Under the pieces are notes generated by a model. That model saw only the letters and a program-made list of their open reading frames with translations. It searched no databases and was not told the origin of the DNA. Positions 16,065-24,943 of a DNA stretch of 64,000 bases are shown here, one piece after another. Origin of the DNA: Rhizobiaceae bacterium (GTDB lineage Bacteria > Pseudomonadota > Alphaproteobacteria > Rhizobiales > Rhizobiaceae); assembly GCA_017643025.1 (NCBI GenBank), contig JAEPOG010000004.1, positions 372,001 to 436,000 on the forward strand, written 5' to 3'. Every line of letters begins with the position of its first letter. Position 1 is the first letter of the stretch. Position numbers and translations under genes: made by a program.

Positions 16065-16961
16065 ATGTTCACCAGTGAAACGACTGCCGAGATTGTCAGA
16101 GCAGCAAATCATGCCAACATCGAACCTGCGGCGCTCCTGGCCGTGACCGAGGTCGAGTCGGGCGGTACGGCCTATACAACAATCGATGGCAAGCGGGAGC
16201 CGCTGATTCGCTTCGAAGGTCACTATTTCGATCGCCGTCTGGTCGGCGCCGTTCGCGAACAGGCGCGTCGCATGGGTCTTTCCTCGCCCAACGCAGGTGC
16301 TGTGGCCAATCCTGCCAGCCAGGCGGCGCGCTGGCGCATTCTCGCCCGCGCCGCCGCGATCGACCGCAAGGCCGCATACGAGTCTGTGTCGTGGGGCCTC
16401 GGTCAGGTGATGGGCGCGCACTGGGCGTGGCTCGGTTATGCCAGCGTCGATGCTATGGTTGCCGAAGCGCGGTCTGGCGTCGAAGGTCAGGCCAGGCTGA
16501 TGATCCGCTACATCGTCAAAGCGGGGCTGGCCGACGCGCTAGCGGCACATGACTGGGATCGCTTCGCCCATGGCTACAACGGTCCAGCCTATCGCAAGCA
16601 CCGCTATCACATGCGAATGGCGGCAGCTTACAAAAGGCACGCGGGCTCGGGAGCGGCACCAAGCCGGAATGCGGCTCGGGGCCTACTCAAACAGGGCGAC
16701 AGCGGCGATGCGGTAAGTGAGCTGCAATCGATGCTTGCAGCGGCCGGCTATCCGGTTGCACCGGATGGGCGCTTCGGTCCCCTCACCGAGGCCGCCGTCC
16801 GGTCGTTCCAGCGCGCACAGGGCTTGCTTGAGGATGGCATCGCAGGTCCGCGCACGATGGCCGCTCTCGGCGAGGCGCTATCGCCGGCACGCCGGCTCAA
16901 GCTCTGGTGGACGCGGCTGCGAGACTTCCTCGCGGATATGTTGACGCAGCGCGGCATCTGA
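16065..16961 (+). CDS. N-acetylmuramidase (DUF3380) with C-terminal peptidoglycan-binding domain
   Basis: A 298-residue protein. Residues about 10-195 are the N-acetylmuramidase domain known from phage-type endolysins (AVTEVESGGTAY with candidate catalytic Glu at 29/31, IRFEGHYFDRR, SWGLGQVMGAHW, YNGPAYRKHRYH). Residues about 205-275 are a PG_binding_1 repeat (LKQGDSGDAVSELQSMLAAA, FGPLTEAAVRSFQ). No signal peptide is seen, so it would need a holin-like or other export route, as endolysins do. No other phage genes surround it, suggesting a domesticated or stand-alone lysin. Confidence 0.85.
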   Translation: MFTSETTAEIVRAANHANIEPAALLAVTEVESGGTAYTTIDGKREPLIRFEGHYFDRRLVGAVREQARRMGLSSPNAGAVANPASQAARWRILARAAAIDRKAAYESVSWGLGQVMGAHWAWLGYASVDAMVAEARSGVEGQARLMIRYIVKAGLADALAAHDWDRFAHGYNGPAYRKHRYHMRMAAAYKRHAGSGAAPSRNAARGLLKQGDSGDAVSELQSMLAAAGYPVAPDGRFGPLTEAAVRSFQRAQGLLEDGIAGPRTMAALGEALSPARRLKLWWTRLRDFLADMLTQRGI

Positions 16962-17035
16962 TACTGTCGCACATGACGCCATGTGCTATGTGGCCCATGT
17001 TAATCGATTGAATTTCTGCTGGAAGGACCACTCTC

Positions 17036-17674
17036 ATGGCGGACCGGTCGCAAGCCCTGACGGAACTGCTGGACGGCCAGCCCGTCGTTCCCGTTCTCAA
17101 GATAGAGCGGCTGGCGGATGCTGTGCCCCTGGCGCAAGCTCTGGCGCGCGGTGGCCTGAAGGCGATCGAAATCACCCTGCGCACCGCGGATGCGGTTGAT
17201 GCAATCAGGCTGGTCGCGACGGAGGCGCCTGAGGTCGTGGTTGGCGCCGGCACGATCCTGACGGCCAGACACTTTCATGCCGCGATCGATGCCGGAGCGC
17301 GCTTCATCGTCAGCCCGGGCACAACACAGGAATTGCTCGACGCTGCGCATAGCGTACACGCGCCCTTCCTCCCCGGCGCCATCACACCCAGCGAAATCAT
17401 GGCGTTGCGAGAGGAGGGCTACCGCACGCTGAAATTCTTTCCCGCGGAACAGGCCGGCGGCGCCGCCTTCCTCAAGTCGCTGGCTTCGCCACTGTCGGGC
17501 ATCACCTTCTGCCCGACAGGCGGCGTAACGCCCGCCAACGCGGCGAGCTACCTGTCCTTGCCGAATGTGGTGTGTGTCGGCGGCTCATGGGTTGCCCCGG
17601 ACGAGCTCATCGCCAAGGGCGCCTGGGACGAAATCGAAAAGCTGGCGCGAGAAGCCGCAGCGTTGCGGCAATGA
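17036..17674 (+). CDS. eda: KDPG/KHG aldolase (Entner-Doudoroff)
   Basis: A 212-residue class I aldolase. The general acid/base E45 (KAIEITLRT) and the Schiff-base lysine K133 (LKFFPAEQAGG) fall at the numbers used for the E. coli enzyme, and CPTGGVTPANAASYL is the phosphate-binding loop. It cleaves 2-keto-3-deoxy-6-phosphogluconate to pyruvate and glyceraldehyde-3-phosphate, the last step of the Entner-Doudoroff pathway that rhizobia use for sugars. The ATG 17036 has AAGGA upstream. The gene stands alone rather than with edd. Confidence 0.93.
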   Translation: MADRSQALTELLDGQPVVPVLKIERLADAVPLAQALARGGLKAIEITLRTADAVDAIRLVATEAPEVVVGAGTILTARHFHAAIDAGARFIVSPGTTQELLDAAHSVHAPFLPGAITPSEIMALREEGYRTLKFFPAEQAGGAAFLKSLASPLSGITFCPTGGVTPANAASYLSLPNVVCVGGSWVAPDELIAKGAWDEIEKLAREAAALRQ

Positions 17675-17689
17675 TGATCCGGTAGTCTG

Positions 17690-19507
17690 CTAGTTCGTGC
17701 CGAAGCGCGCGACCGACAGGAAGTTTACGGCCTTGCCGGTAAACCGGTTCGCCTGCGCCTGATTGCTGTCGTAGCCAAAGCCTGACGTATAGACCATCCG
17801 TGGCGCCGTGCGGACATGGGCTACCTCAAGGGCCGGAGCGCGGGTTCCACTCTTGTCCAGTTCTGTCGGCCCGGGATTGAGAGCCCAGCGCGCAACCTGT
17901 TGCGGAATTGGCACCAACACCGGACGCGCGTCGCGCCTTGCTTCTCCTGCTACCGGCTTGGACCCTTTGGCCGTGGTTCTCACGCCCGTGGCAATCGCCA
18001 GATCAGGTTCCCGTTCGCCGCCACTTATCAGCGCCTGCCGCTGCGAGGCAGCCGGAGCCGAGCCCAGGCGCGCGAGCCGCCTGTCCGTTCGCGCCGTCTC
18101 GTTGGTCGCACTGCCGACCGCATCGGCCGGATCGGTGGAGATCGGCGGCGCACCGTAAGACGGGCCGGCTGCGTCCGGAAGCGACGCCAGGACATATGCG
18201 GGCGCTTCGCCTTCGCCGGGCCGGCCGCTTGGAAGCGGAAGATATGCCGCAACTGTCGCCGAGGGCGCGGGCGCAGCATCTGCGGACGCGACCTGTGGAT
18301 CGGAAGTCGGAACGCCTGCCGGCAGCGGAACGCCTCCGGGCGCAACTTCCGCCATCTGGGTCGAGGCTTCGCCGACCGCGTCTGGCGCGTAGTCCGGCCG
18401 CTGCGTCGGCAATGGAATATTCAGCGCGACTTCAACAGGTTGCCCGCCGGCATCTGTCATAACCGCCGCAGCAGCATCCAGCGCCTCACGGGACGTGCCG
18501 GCCGCCGCGTCGGCGCTCGCCAAGGCAAGTGGCTGGCCTGAATCGACGGCGGTACGAGGTGCGCTTTGCGGCAATGGCACAGCGGATGACGCCAGCGATG
18601 CAAGAATTGTCTCGGGCGTCGGATCGGGTTCAACCGGCGCGGGCTGCTGCACAGCCGAGGCAACGGCAACCGCCGGGCGCGGCGCGGCCTGCTGGACGCT
18701 TTCCGCCTGATCCTCTTCCTCGTCCGCGCCTCCGAAAAGCACAGAGAGCAGACCCCGGCGCGGCCTCTCCTCCGATTCGCTGGCGCTGGCGATCTGCACT
18801 CTGCCGCCGCTGCGCCTGTTTGCTTCGATGGATGCAAGGGCCTGATTGTAGCCCGCAAGCGGCTTGCCGTCGGACGGGATATGCGCAGTCCGGCCGTCGG
18901 GGAACAGCGCCAGGAGCTCGCTCCGGTTCATGCGCGGCCAGTGGCGCACGCTGCCGACGTCGATATGGACGAATGGCGACCCGGAACTCGGATAGAAACC
19001 GACGCCGCCCTGCTGCAATCTGAGCGCGGCGGCGCGAAGCCTGGACAGGCTGACGCCTGGAATGAAGAAGTCGATCGCCTTGCCGAGCGTATGCTGGCTG
19101 TTCTTCGCGACACCGTTGCTGCGGCTGCGCAGCATGGAGTTGGTTGCCGGCGACCGGTAAGCCGAAATGATGTGGATGTAGTCGCGTCCGCCCGCGGTGC
19201 GGTTGACCTCCCACAGCAGATCGATGAGCCGCGGATCCATCGTGGTGGGCTCGTTGCGCCGCCAGTCGCGCAGGAAGCGATTGATCTGATCGAGGCCGGA
19301 ACTGAGATAGCGCCCGTTGCGCCAATAGGTGATCTCGGCCCGTTCTTTGGTGTGGATAAAGTAGAGCTTGAGCGATCGCGTCTCGGCGCTGGCGGCGGCC
19401 ACGCCGGCCAGCAGCACGATCACCGTCACAAGCAATCCCGTGACTGCACTCCGCCAAGCGGACAAAACTGCCCCCTGTCCCCCAGAACTACGCGTGCTCT
19501 CGATCAA
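17690..19507 (-). CDS. DUF882 (M15/MepK-like) exported cell-wall protein with long Pro/Ala-rich tail
   Basis: A 605-residue protein. A hydrophobic segment (about 21-40, ending AAASA) is a signal peptide or anchor. Residues about 45-200 form the DUF882 domain, an M15-type metallopeptidase fold, with HIISAYRSPATN, SQHTLGKAIDFFIPG and FVHIDVG supplying the zinc-ligand pattern (SxHxxGxAxD; HxD). Residues about 230-560 are low-complexity Pro/Ala/Ser. In E. coli the related MepK is a murein endopeptidase. The start is TTG 19507; a second TTG at 19462 with a GGGGG upstream is also possible. A TTAACCAT site lies 76-83 bases upstream. Confidence 0.82.
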   Translation of the reverse strand: MIESTRSSGGQGAVLSAWRSAVTGLLVTVIVLLAGVAAASAETRSLKLYFIHTKERAEITYWRNGRYLSSGLDQINRFLRDWRRNEPTTMDPRLIDLLWEVNRTAGGRDYIHIISAYRSPATNSMLRSRSNGVAKNSQHTLGKAIDFFIPGVSLSRLRAAALRLQQGGVGFYPSSGSPFVHIDVGSVRHWPRMNRSELLALFPDGRTAHIPSDGKPLAGYNQALASIEANRRSGGRVQIASASESEERPRRGLLSVLFGGADEEEDQAESVQQAAPRPAVAVASAVQQPAPVEPDPTPETILASLASSAVPLPQSAPRTAVDSGQPLALASADAAAGTSREALDAAAAVMTDAGGQPVEVALNIPLPTQRPDYAPDAVGEASTQMAEVAPGGVPLPAGVPTSDPQVASADAAPAPSATVAAYLPLPSGRPGEGEAPAYVLASLPDAAGPSYGAPPISTDPADAVGSATNETARTDRRLARLGSAPAASQRQALISGGEREPDLAIATGVRTTAKGSKPVAGEARRDARPVLVPIPQQVARWALNPGPTELDKSGTRAPALEVAHVRTAPRMVYTSGFGYDSNQAQANRFTGKAVNFLSVARFGTN

Positions 19508-19582
19508 AACCCGTCGCCTTGCCGGCCGAACATTGTCCCCAGTGACATTCGGGTCAAAGGGCTGGCCCGAATATCCAGTCTA

Positions 19583-19590
19583 ATGGTTAA
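19583..19590 (-). promoter_or_regulatory. TTAACCAT: CtrA half-site candidate upstream of the DUF882 gene
   Basis: The 8-mer TTAACCAT (minus strand) is a form reported for CtrA boxes in alphaproteobacteria. It is 76 bases upstream of the DUF882 start. Short motif, weak evidence by itself. Confidence 0.25.
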
Positions 19591-19730
19591 TTGCCGCTTA
19601 TTGAAGCTGGAATGCGGTAAGAGAGTGGCAGCACTGTGACGAGAGCCGCCGATCAGGAACGTGGTAAATCAAAAGTTTAGCTAAAATTTGACGGGCGGCT
19701 CGCAATTCCGCCGCACAGGTAGGCTGCGAG

Positions 19731-21254
19731 TCACGAAGCCAGCTTTTCGGCCCGTCCCGTGTCGGGGTCGATCCCCAGCTCCTTGAGCTTGCGGTAGAGC
19801 GTGGAGCGCCCGATGCCGAGCCGCCTCGCCACCTCGCTCATCTGGCCGCCATAATGGTCGATCGCGAGCCGGATCATTTCCGACTCGACATCGGCGAGCG
19901 CACGCACATTGCCCTTGTCGTCGAGCGCCTTGACGGTGCCGGCGTCGTTGCCCGGTGCTTCTTCGGAAGACTGCACGGCGTAGACGCTGGGCTCCGCCCG
20001 AAGCGACCGGACCGTGTCGACCCGAATTGCCGGTTCGACGCTCTCGCCGAGATCGAAGCCGTCGGACTGCGCCCTGATCTGCGGGAAGTCGTCCGGCGTC
20101 AGTATCTCGCCCTCGCATAGCACCACCGCGCGGAAAACGGCGTTCTCGAGCTGACGGATATTGCCCGGCCAGTCATAGGCCTCGAGCATGGCCAGCGCCC
20201 TGGCTGCTATGCCCTTGACCCGGCCTCCGGTCTCGCTCTTGCCGAGCTTGGCGATGAAGTGCTGGACAAGGAGCGGAATATCGTCGGCCCGCTCGCGCAG
20301 CGGCGGGACGTGGATCGGAAATACATTGAGGCGGTAGTAGAGGTCTTCGCGGAACATTCCGTCCTTGACCCGCTGGATCAGGTCGCGGTGGGTAGCCGAA
20401 ATCAGCCGGATGTCGACCTTGATCGGCGCCCTTGCACCCACGGCGTCGACCTCGCCCTCCTGCACGGCGCGCAGCAGCTTGACCTGCACGTCGAGTGGCA
20501 AATCGCCGATCTCGTCGAGGAACAGCGTGCCGGTATTCGCCTCGACGAATTTGCCGACATGTTTCTCGGTCGCACCCGTGAACGCGCCTTTCTCGTGGCC
20601 AAACAGGATACTCTCGACCAGATTATCGGGGATCGCGCCGCAATTGACGGGAACGAACGGCTTGCCGCGCCGCTCGCCGCCACCCTGAATGGCGCGCGCC
20701 ACCATTTCCTTGCCGACGCCAGACTCGCCTTCGATCAGGATAGGAATATTCGATGCCGCCGCCTTCCGACCGAGTCGCAGCACGCGCTCCATCGCCGGGC
20801 TTGCAGCGATAAGGTCATTGAACGTCATCGAGCCGCTGGATGGCGATTTGGCCTGCTTCTGCTTGGCCACGCTGCCAAGCGCTTCAACCTTCAGCGCGCC
20901 GGAAATGGCCGTCACCAGCTTGTCGGGCGACACCGGTTTGACCACAAAATCGAACGCACCGGCGCGCATGGCCGAAACCACGGTGTCGATGCCACCTTGG
21001 GCGGTGAGCACTATGACGGGCTGGTCGAAGCCGCGCTCCCGCATGGCCTCCAGCATGGCGATGCCGCCCATGCCGGGCATCTTGAGGTCGAGCACGACAA
21101 CCGCGATATCGCCGCCTCCCCGGCCGTCGAACGCGGCAAGCCCCGCCTCGCCGCTGTCGGCGACGATGACCTCATATCCGCCCTTGACCAGAGCGGTCTC
21201 CACGAGACGGCGTTGGACCGGATCGTCATCGACAACGAGGATTGATGCAGTCAT
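19731..21254 (-). CDS. Sigma-54-dependent response regulator (NtrC-type)
   Basis: A 507-residue three-domain regulator. The receiver (1-120) has phospho-acceptor D56 in VVLDLKMPG and K106. The AAA+ domain (about 145-375) has Walker A GESGVGKE (176-183), the sigma-54 contact loop GAFTGA (223-228) and Walker [11 protein letters not shown]. The C-terminal Fis-type HTH (about 460-500) has [19 protein letters not shown]. All elements needed to activate RpoN holoenzyme are intact. No cognate histidine kinase is adjacent, so it is an orphan; target genes are unknown. A long, less conserved linker (about 395-450) separates AAA+ and HTH. Confidence 0.93.
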   Translation of the reverse strand: MTASILVVDDDPVQRRLVETALVKGGYEVIVADSGEAGLAAFDGRGGGDIAVVVLDLKMPGMGGIAMLEAMRERGFDQPVIVLTAQGGIDTVVSAMRAGAFDFVVKPVSPDKLVTAISGALKVEALGSVAKQKQAKSPSSGSMTFNDLIAASPAMERVLRLGRKAAASNIPILIEGESGVGKEMVARAIQGGGERRGKPFVPVNCGAIPDNLVESILFGHEKGAFTGATEKHVGKFVEANTGTLFLDEIGDLPLDVQVKLLRAVQEGEVDAVGARAPIKVDIRLISATHRDLIQRVKDGMFREDLYYRLNVFPIHVPPLRERADDIPLLVQHFIAKLGKSETGGRVKGIAARALAMLEAYDWPGNIRQLENAVFRAVVLCEGEILTPDDFPQIRAQSDGFDLGESVEPAIRVDTVRSLRAEPSVYAVQSSEEAPGNDAGTVKALDDKGNVRALADVESEMIRLAIDHYGGQMSEVARRLGIGRSTLYRKLKELGIDPDTGRAEKLAS

Positions 21255-21402
21255 GGTACCCGCGGCGGTTGGCGTTTATGTGATCGGAACCGAATTGGCT
21301 CACGATGGCACAACCCTATAAACAAGGGTTCAAGAAGAGCGGTGAACGAATCCTTATCCGCCCGCTGATTTTCCACCCATTCCGGATACACCGGGGATTT
21401 TC

Positions 21403-23259
21403 ATGAGTTTCCTCAACGACTTCCGCGTGACCAACATGCTGTTTGCTGCTGCCGCCGAATCCGCACCCGCCGCCAAAGGTCTCGCCAACCTGCCCGAATG
21501 GAACCTGGGCGACCTTTATCCCGGCATGGATTCGCCCGAACTGAAGCGCGACATGGTGCGCGCCGCCGAGGACGCCGTGGCGTTCGAGGAGCGGTGGAAA
21601 GGCAAACTCGCGGCAAGTGCCGCGTCGCCTGCGAACGGAAGCCTGGGAACTGCGTTGCGCGAATTCGAGGCGATGGAGGAGCTGATCGGGCGCATCGCTT
21701 CTTTTGCCGGCCTTGTCTATGCCGGCGACACGTCTGATCCGAAGCGCGCCAAGCTTTATGGCGATGTGCAGGAGAAGATGACCGATGCCAGCGCCCATCT
21801 GCTATTTTTCACGCTGGAACTGAACAATGTCGACGAGGCCGATCTGGAGAAGGCCTTCGCAGCCGACCCCGGCTTCGCCCACTACAAGCCCTGGGTGCTC
21901 GATCTCAGGAAGGACAAGCCCTACCAGCTCGAGGATCGAATCGAGCAGCTGTTCCACGAAAAATCCGTCACCGGCCGCGGCGCCTGGAACCGCCTGTTCG
22001 ACGAGACGATGACTGCCCTGCGATTCGAGATCGACGGCGAGGAAAAGCCGCTAGAGCCGACGCTCAATCTCCTGCAGAGCGCCGACGCCTCCGAACGAAA
22101 AGGGGCCGCCGACGCACTCGCCAAGACCTTCCGCGAGAACATTCGCCTGTTCACGCTGGTCACCAATACGCTCGCCAAGGACAAGGAAATCTCCGACCGC
22201 TGGCGCGGCTTCAAGGACATCGCCGACTCCCGGCATCTCGCCAACCGCGTCGAACCCGAGGTGGTCGACGCGCTGGCGAGCGCGGTCCGCGATGCCTATC
22301 CGAAGCTTTCCCACCGCTACTACGCGATGAAGGCGAAGTGGCTCGGCATGGACCAGATGAACCACTGGGATCGCAACGCGCCCCTGCCCGAAACGCCGCA
22401 GGCGGTCATCGGCTGGGACGAAGCCAAGAATACGGTTCTCTCGGCCTATCACGGTTTCGCGCCCGAAATGGCGGATATTGCCCGGCAGTTTTTCGACAAA
22501 CGCTGGATCGACGCGCCGTCGCGGCCCGGCAAGTCACCAGGGGCGTTCGCGCATCCGACCGTGCCGTCGGCTCATCCCTATGTACTGCTCAACTACATGG
22601 GCAAGCCGCGCGACGTGATGACACTTGCCCATGAGCTCGGCCATGGCGTGCACCAGGTTCTGGCCGGAGAGCAGGGCGCGCTGATGTCGGCGACGCCGCT
22701 GACGCTCGCCGAGACTGCGTCCGTGTTCGGCGAGATGCTGACCTTCCGTTCCCTGCTCGACCGAACCAAGGAGCTGCGCGAACGCAAGGCGATGCTCGCC
22801 CAGAAGGTCGAGGACATGATCAACACAGTCGTGCGCCAGATCGCCTTCTACGAATTCGAGCGCAAGGTGCACTCGGAACGCCGCAACGGTGAGTTGACGT
22901 CCGACCAACTGGGCGAATTCTGGCTGGAAGTGCAGGCTGAAAGCCTCGGGCCGGCAATCGCACTGAAGGAGGGCTACGAGACCTTCTGGGCCTATATCCC
23001 GCACTTCATTCACTCGCCCTTCTATGTCTATGCCTACGCCTTCGGCGACTGCCTCGTGAATTCGCTGTTCGCGGTCTACCAGAACGCCGAAGCCGGCTTT
23101 CAGGACAAATATTTTGACATGCTGAAGGCTGGCGGCACCAAACACCATTCCGAGCTCCTTGAGCCGTTCGGCCTCGACGCGTCCGATCCCGCCTTCTGGC
23201 AGAAAGGACTGTCGGTTATCGAGGGCTTGATAGACGAACTGGAAGCAATGGACCGCTGA
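21403..23259 (+). CDS. pepF: M3-family oligoendopeptidase F
   Basis: A 618-residue thimet/oligopeptidase. The zinc motif HEXXH is in LAHELGHGVHQ, with the downstream glutamate in TLAETASVFGEML, and the C-terminal YVYAYAFGDCL region is typical of PepF. It degrades oligopeptides in the cytoplasm. ATG 21403 is used; another ATG at 21436 (MLFAAAAES) would shorten it by 11 residues. It is followed after 14 bases by a methyltransferase gene and then a DUF3445 gene, all on the plus strand, probably one transcript. Confidence 0.92.
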   Translation: MSFLNDFRVTNMLFAAAAESAPAAKGLANLPEWNLGDLYPGMDSPELKRDMVRAAEDAVAFEERWKGKLAASAASPANGSLGTALREFEAMEELIGRIASFAGLVYAGDTSDPKRAKLYGDVQEKMTDASAHLLFFTLELNNVDEADLEKAFAADPGFAHYKPWVLDLRKDKPYQLEDRIEQLFHEKSVTGRGAWNRLFDETMTALRFEIDGEEKPLEPTLNLLQSADASERKGAADALAKTFRENIRLFTLVTNTLAKDKEISDRWRGFKDIADSRHLANRVEPEVVDALASAVRDAYPKLSHRYYAMKAKWLGMDQMNHWDRNAPLPETPQAVIGWDEAKNTVLSAYHGFAPEMADIARQFFDKRWIDAPSRPGKSPGAFAHPTVPSAHPYVLLNYMGKPRDVMTLAHELGHGVHQVLAGEQGALMSATPLTLAETASVFGEMLTFRSLLDRTKELRERKAMLAQKVEDMINTVVRQIAFYEFERKVHSERRNGELTSDQLGEFWLEVQAESLGPAIALKEGYETFWAYIPHFIHSPFYVYAYAFGDCLVNSLFAVYQNAEAGFQDKYFDMLKAGGTKHHSELLEPFGLDASDPAFWQKGLSVIEGLIDELEAMDR

Positions 23260-23273
23260 CCGACGGGAGACGA

Positions 23274-23936
23274 ATGATGAGCGACCGCGCGCCAACGGAT
23301 CCTGTTGCCAAGGCATTGGCGTTGGACGGCGACCCCGACCGCATACGCGATTACTACCGCGACTGGGCGCAGTCCTACGACAGCGATGTCGGCGAGGAGG
23401 GCTACAGGGCGCCGGACATCATCGCTACGCTGGCGCGCGCGATCCAGCTTTCGTGGTTCGATGCCGCTCGCACGGACCTTCGCATCATGGATGCGGGATG
23501 CGGCACTGGCCTAGGAGGCGTGGCGTTGCAGCGCGCGGGCTTCACCCATGTCGACGGATTCGACATCGCGCCCGAAATGGTCGATGCGGCGCGCGCCACA
23601 CAAGCATATGAACGGCTGCTGCCCGACATCGATCTCAACGCCGCGGACCCTGGCCTCGCCGACCTTTCCGGCTGCTATGACATGGTCACCTGTGCCGGCG
23701 TGTTCACGCTTGGCCATGTCGAACCGCAGGGCCTCGACCACCTCGTCGATCTCGCGCGCGACGGCGGATTTGTGATCGTCAGTACGCGAGAGGATTACCT
23801 GAAACAGTCCGACTATCGCGATTATTCAGGGAAACTGGAGGCGCGCGGCAGCGTCGAACTGGTTCACGCCTTGCCCGATGCCCGCTATGTCGGCGACGAC
23901 CGCGCCGACTATTGGGTCTATCGCAAGGCGGCTTGA
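23274..23936 (+). CDS. Class I SAM-dependent methyltransferase
   Basis: A 220-residue methyltransferase. Motif I is IMDAGCGTGLGGVALQ (about residues 67-82) with the acidic post-I residue in VDGFDIAPEMVDAA, and motif IV is YDMVTCAGVFTLGH. The N-terminal RDYYRDWAQSYDSD is common in this Williams-Beuren-like group of small-molecule methyltransferases. Substrate is unknown. ATGATG start preceded by GGGAGACGA. It is flanked by pepF (14 bases upstream) and the DUF3445 gene (11 bases downstream). Confidence 0.88.
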   Translation: MMSDRAPTDPVAKALALDGDPDRIRDYYRDWAQSYDSDVGEEGYRAPDIIATLARAIQLSWFDAARTDLRIMDAGCGTGLGGVALQRAGFTHVDGFDIAPEMVDAARATQAYERLLPDIDLNAADPGLADLSGCYDMVTCAGVFTLGHVEPQGLDHLVDLARDGGFVIVSTREDYLKQSDYRDYSGKLEARGSVELVHALPDARYVGDDRADYWVYRKAA

Positions 23937-23947
23937 ATCGCTGTCAG

Positions 23948-24862
23948 ATGACGCGACCGGTCCACACCCCCTACGACGGTTCGGCGAAGCCGTTCTCCAT
24001 CGGGCTGAAACCCATCGAGCCGGGCGAGTGGATCGAAATAGACGACGCCCTCCCCGCCTATCTCGCCGAGAAGCGGCGGCTTTATGCCGAACGTCCCGAT
24101 GCGGTTTTCGTTGCGGAACCGGATACGGTCGAAAGCCAGCAGGAGGTGCTCGACGCACTGACCGCATTCCTCCCCGAACGCTATCCCGGAATCTACCAGC
24201 ATGACCAGGCTATCATGCGCATCGCCGGTACGCCGGAACCCGTAGTACTCGACGGCAAGCCCGATGCGCCGCTGGTCACGGCATCGCTCCTCGTTCAGGA
24301 GGACCTGGTCCTCATGCGGCGCGGCGACGACGGCTGGCGACTCACTGCCGCATCGGTTTGCTTCCCGTCTTCGTGGACACTGACGGAAAAGTTCACCCGC
24401 CCGCTGGAGCAGATACACAAGCCAGTGCCAGGCTTCGGTCCCGACACGCGAATGGCGACGGTGATCCGGCGCATCTTCGACAATCTGCAACCCGGCCATC
24501 CGGTCGCGCGGCACAATTGGGCGCTGGCGACCGACGATCACCTCTATCATCCGGCAAACGAGGTGCAGAAGACAGGCGGCACACCGCCTGACGTTCCCCG
24601 CTTCGGCTCGCTGGCCTCCACCTTTGTAAGGGTGGAGCGCCAGACACTGACCCGCATGCCGGTTTCCGGCGACATCCTTTTCACGATCCGCATCCATGTC
24701 GATCCCATGGCCGTGCTGGAACGCCACGCCGACAGGACGAGCCTTGCCGCGGGTTTCGCCGACCAGCTTGCGGCGCTGGAGCCGGCACATCTGACATACA
24801 AGCGCCTGACGGCGGACCGCGACGCGCTTGTGGCCCGGCTGCGCGCCATCGCGGCAGGTTGA
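23948..24862 (+). CDS. DUF3445 (heme-dependent oxidative N-demethylase-type) protein
   Basis: A 304-residue DUF3445 protein. Recognisable stretches are LKPIEPGEWIEIDDALP, QEDLVLMR, AASVCFPSSWTLTEKF, PVARHNWALATDD, RVERQTLTRMPVSGDILFTI and IHVDPM. Members of this family include heme-dependent oxidative N-demethylases acting on dimethylamine-like substrates, though most are uncharacterised. No other methylamine genes are nearby. The ATG at 23948 was chosen because the conserved region begins soon after; the frame is open to 23912, overlapping the methyltransferase. Confidence 0.8.
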   Translation: MTRPVHTPYDGSAKPFSIGLKPIEPGEWIEIDDALPAYLAEKRRLYAERPDAVFVAEPDTVESQQEVLDALTAFLPERYPGIYQHDQAIMRIAGTPEPVVLDGKPDAPLVTASLLVQEDLVLMRRGDDGWRLTAASVCFPSSWTLTEKFTRPLEQIHKPVPGFGPDTRMATVIRRIFDNLQPGHPVARHNWALATDDHLYHPANEVQKTGGTPPDVPRFGSLASTFVRVERQTLTRMPVSGDILFTIRIHVDPMAVLERHADRTSLAAGFADQLAALEPAHLTYKRLTADRDALVARLRAIAAG

Positions 24863-24943
24863 TTCCGCCGATCCTCTTTATTGTGACAGTTTTATATGGT
24901 TTAGCGCCGCACCGAACACATCGAACGAGAGGGAACCGCGCGA

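Noticed and set aside
16065..16961. Endolysin-like muramidase as a sign of a prophage
   Set aside because: No holin, terminase, capsid, integrase or attachment-site repeats nearby; neighbours are housekeeping genes.
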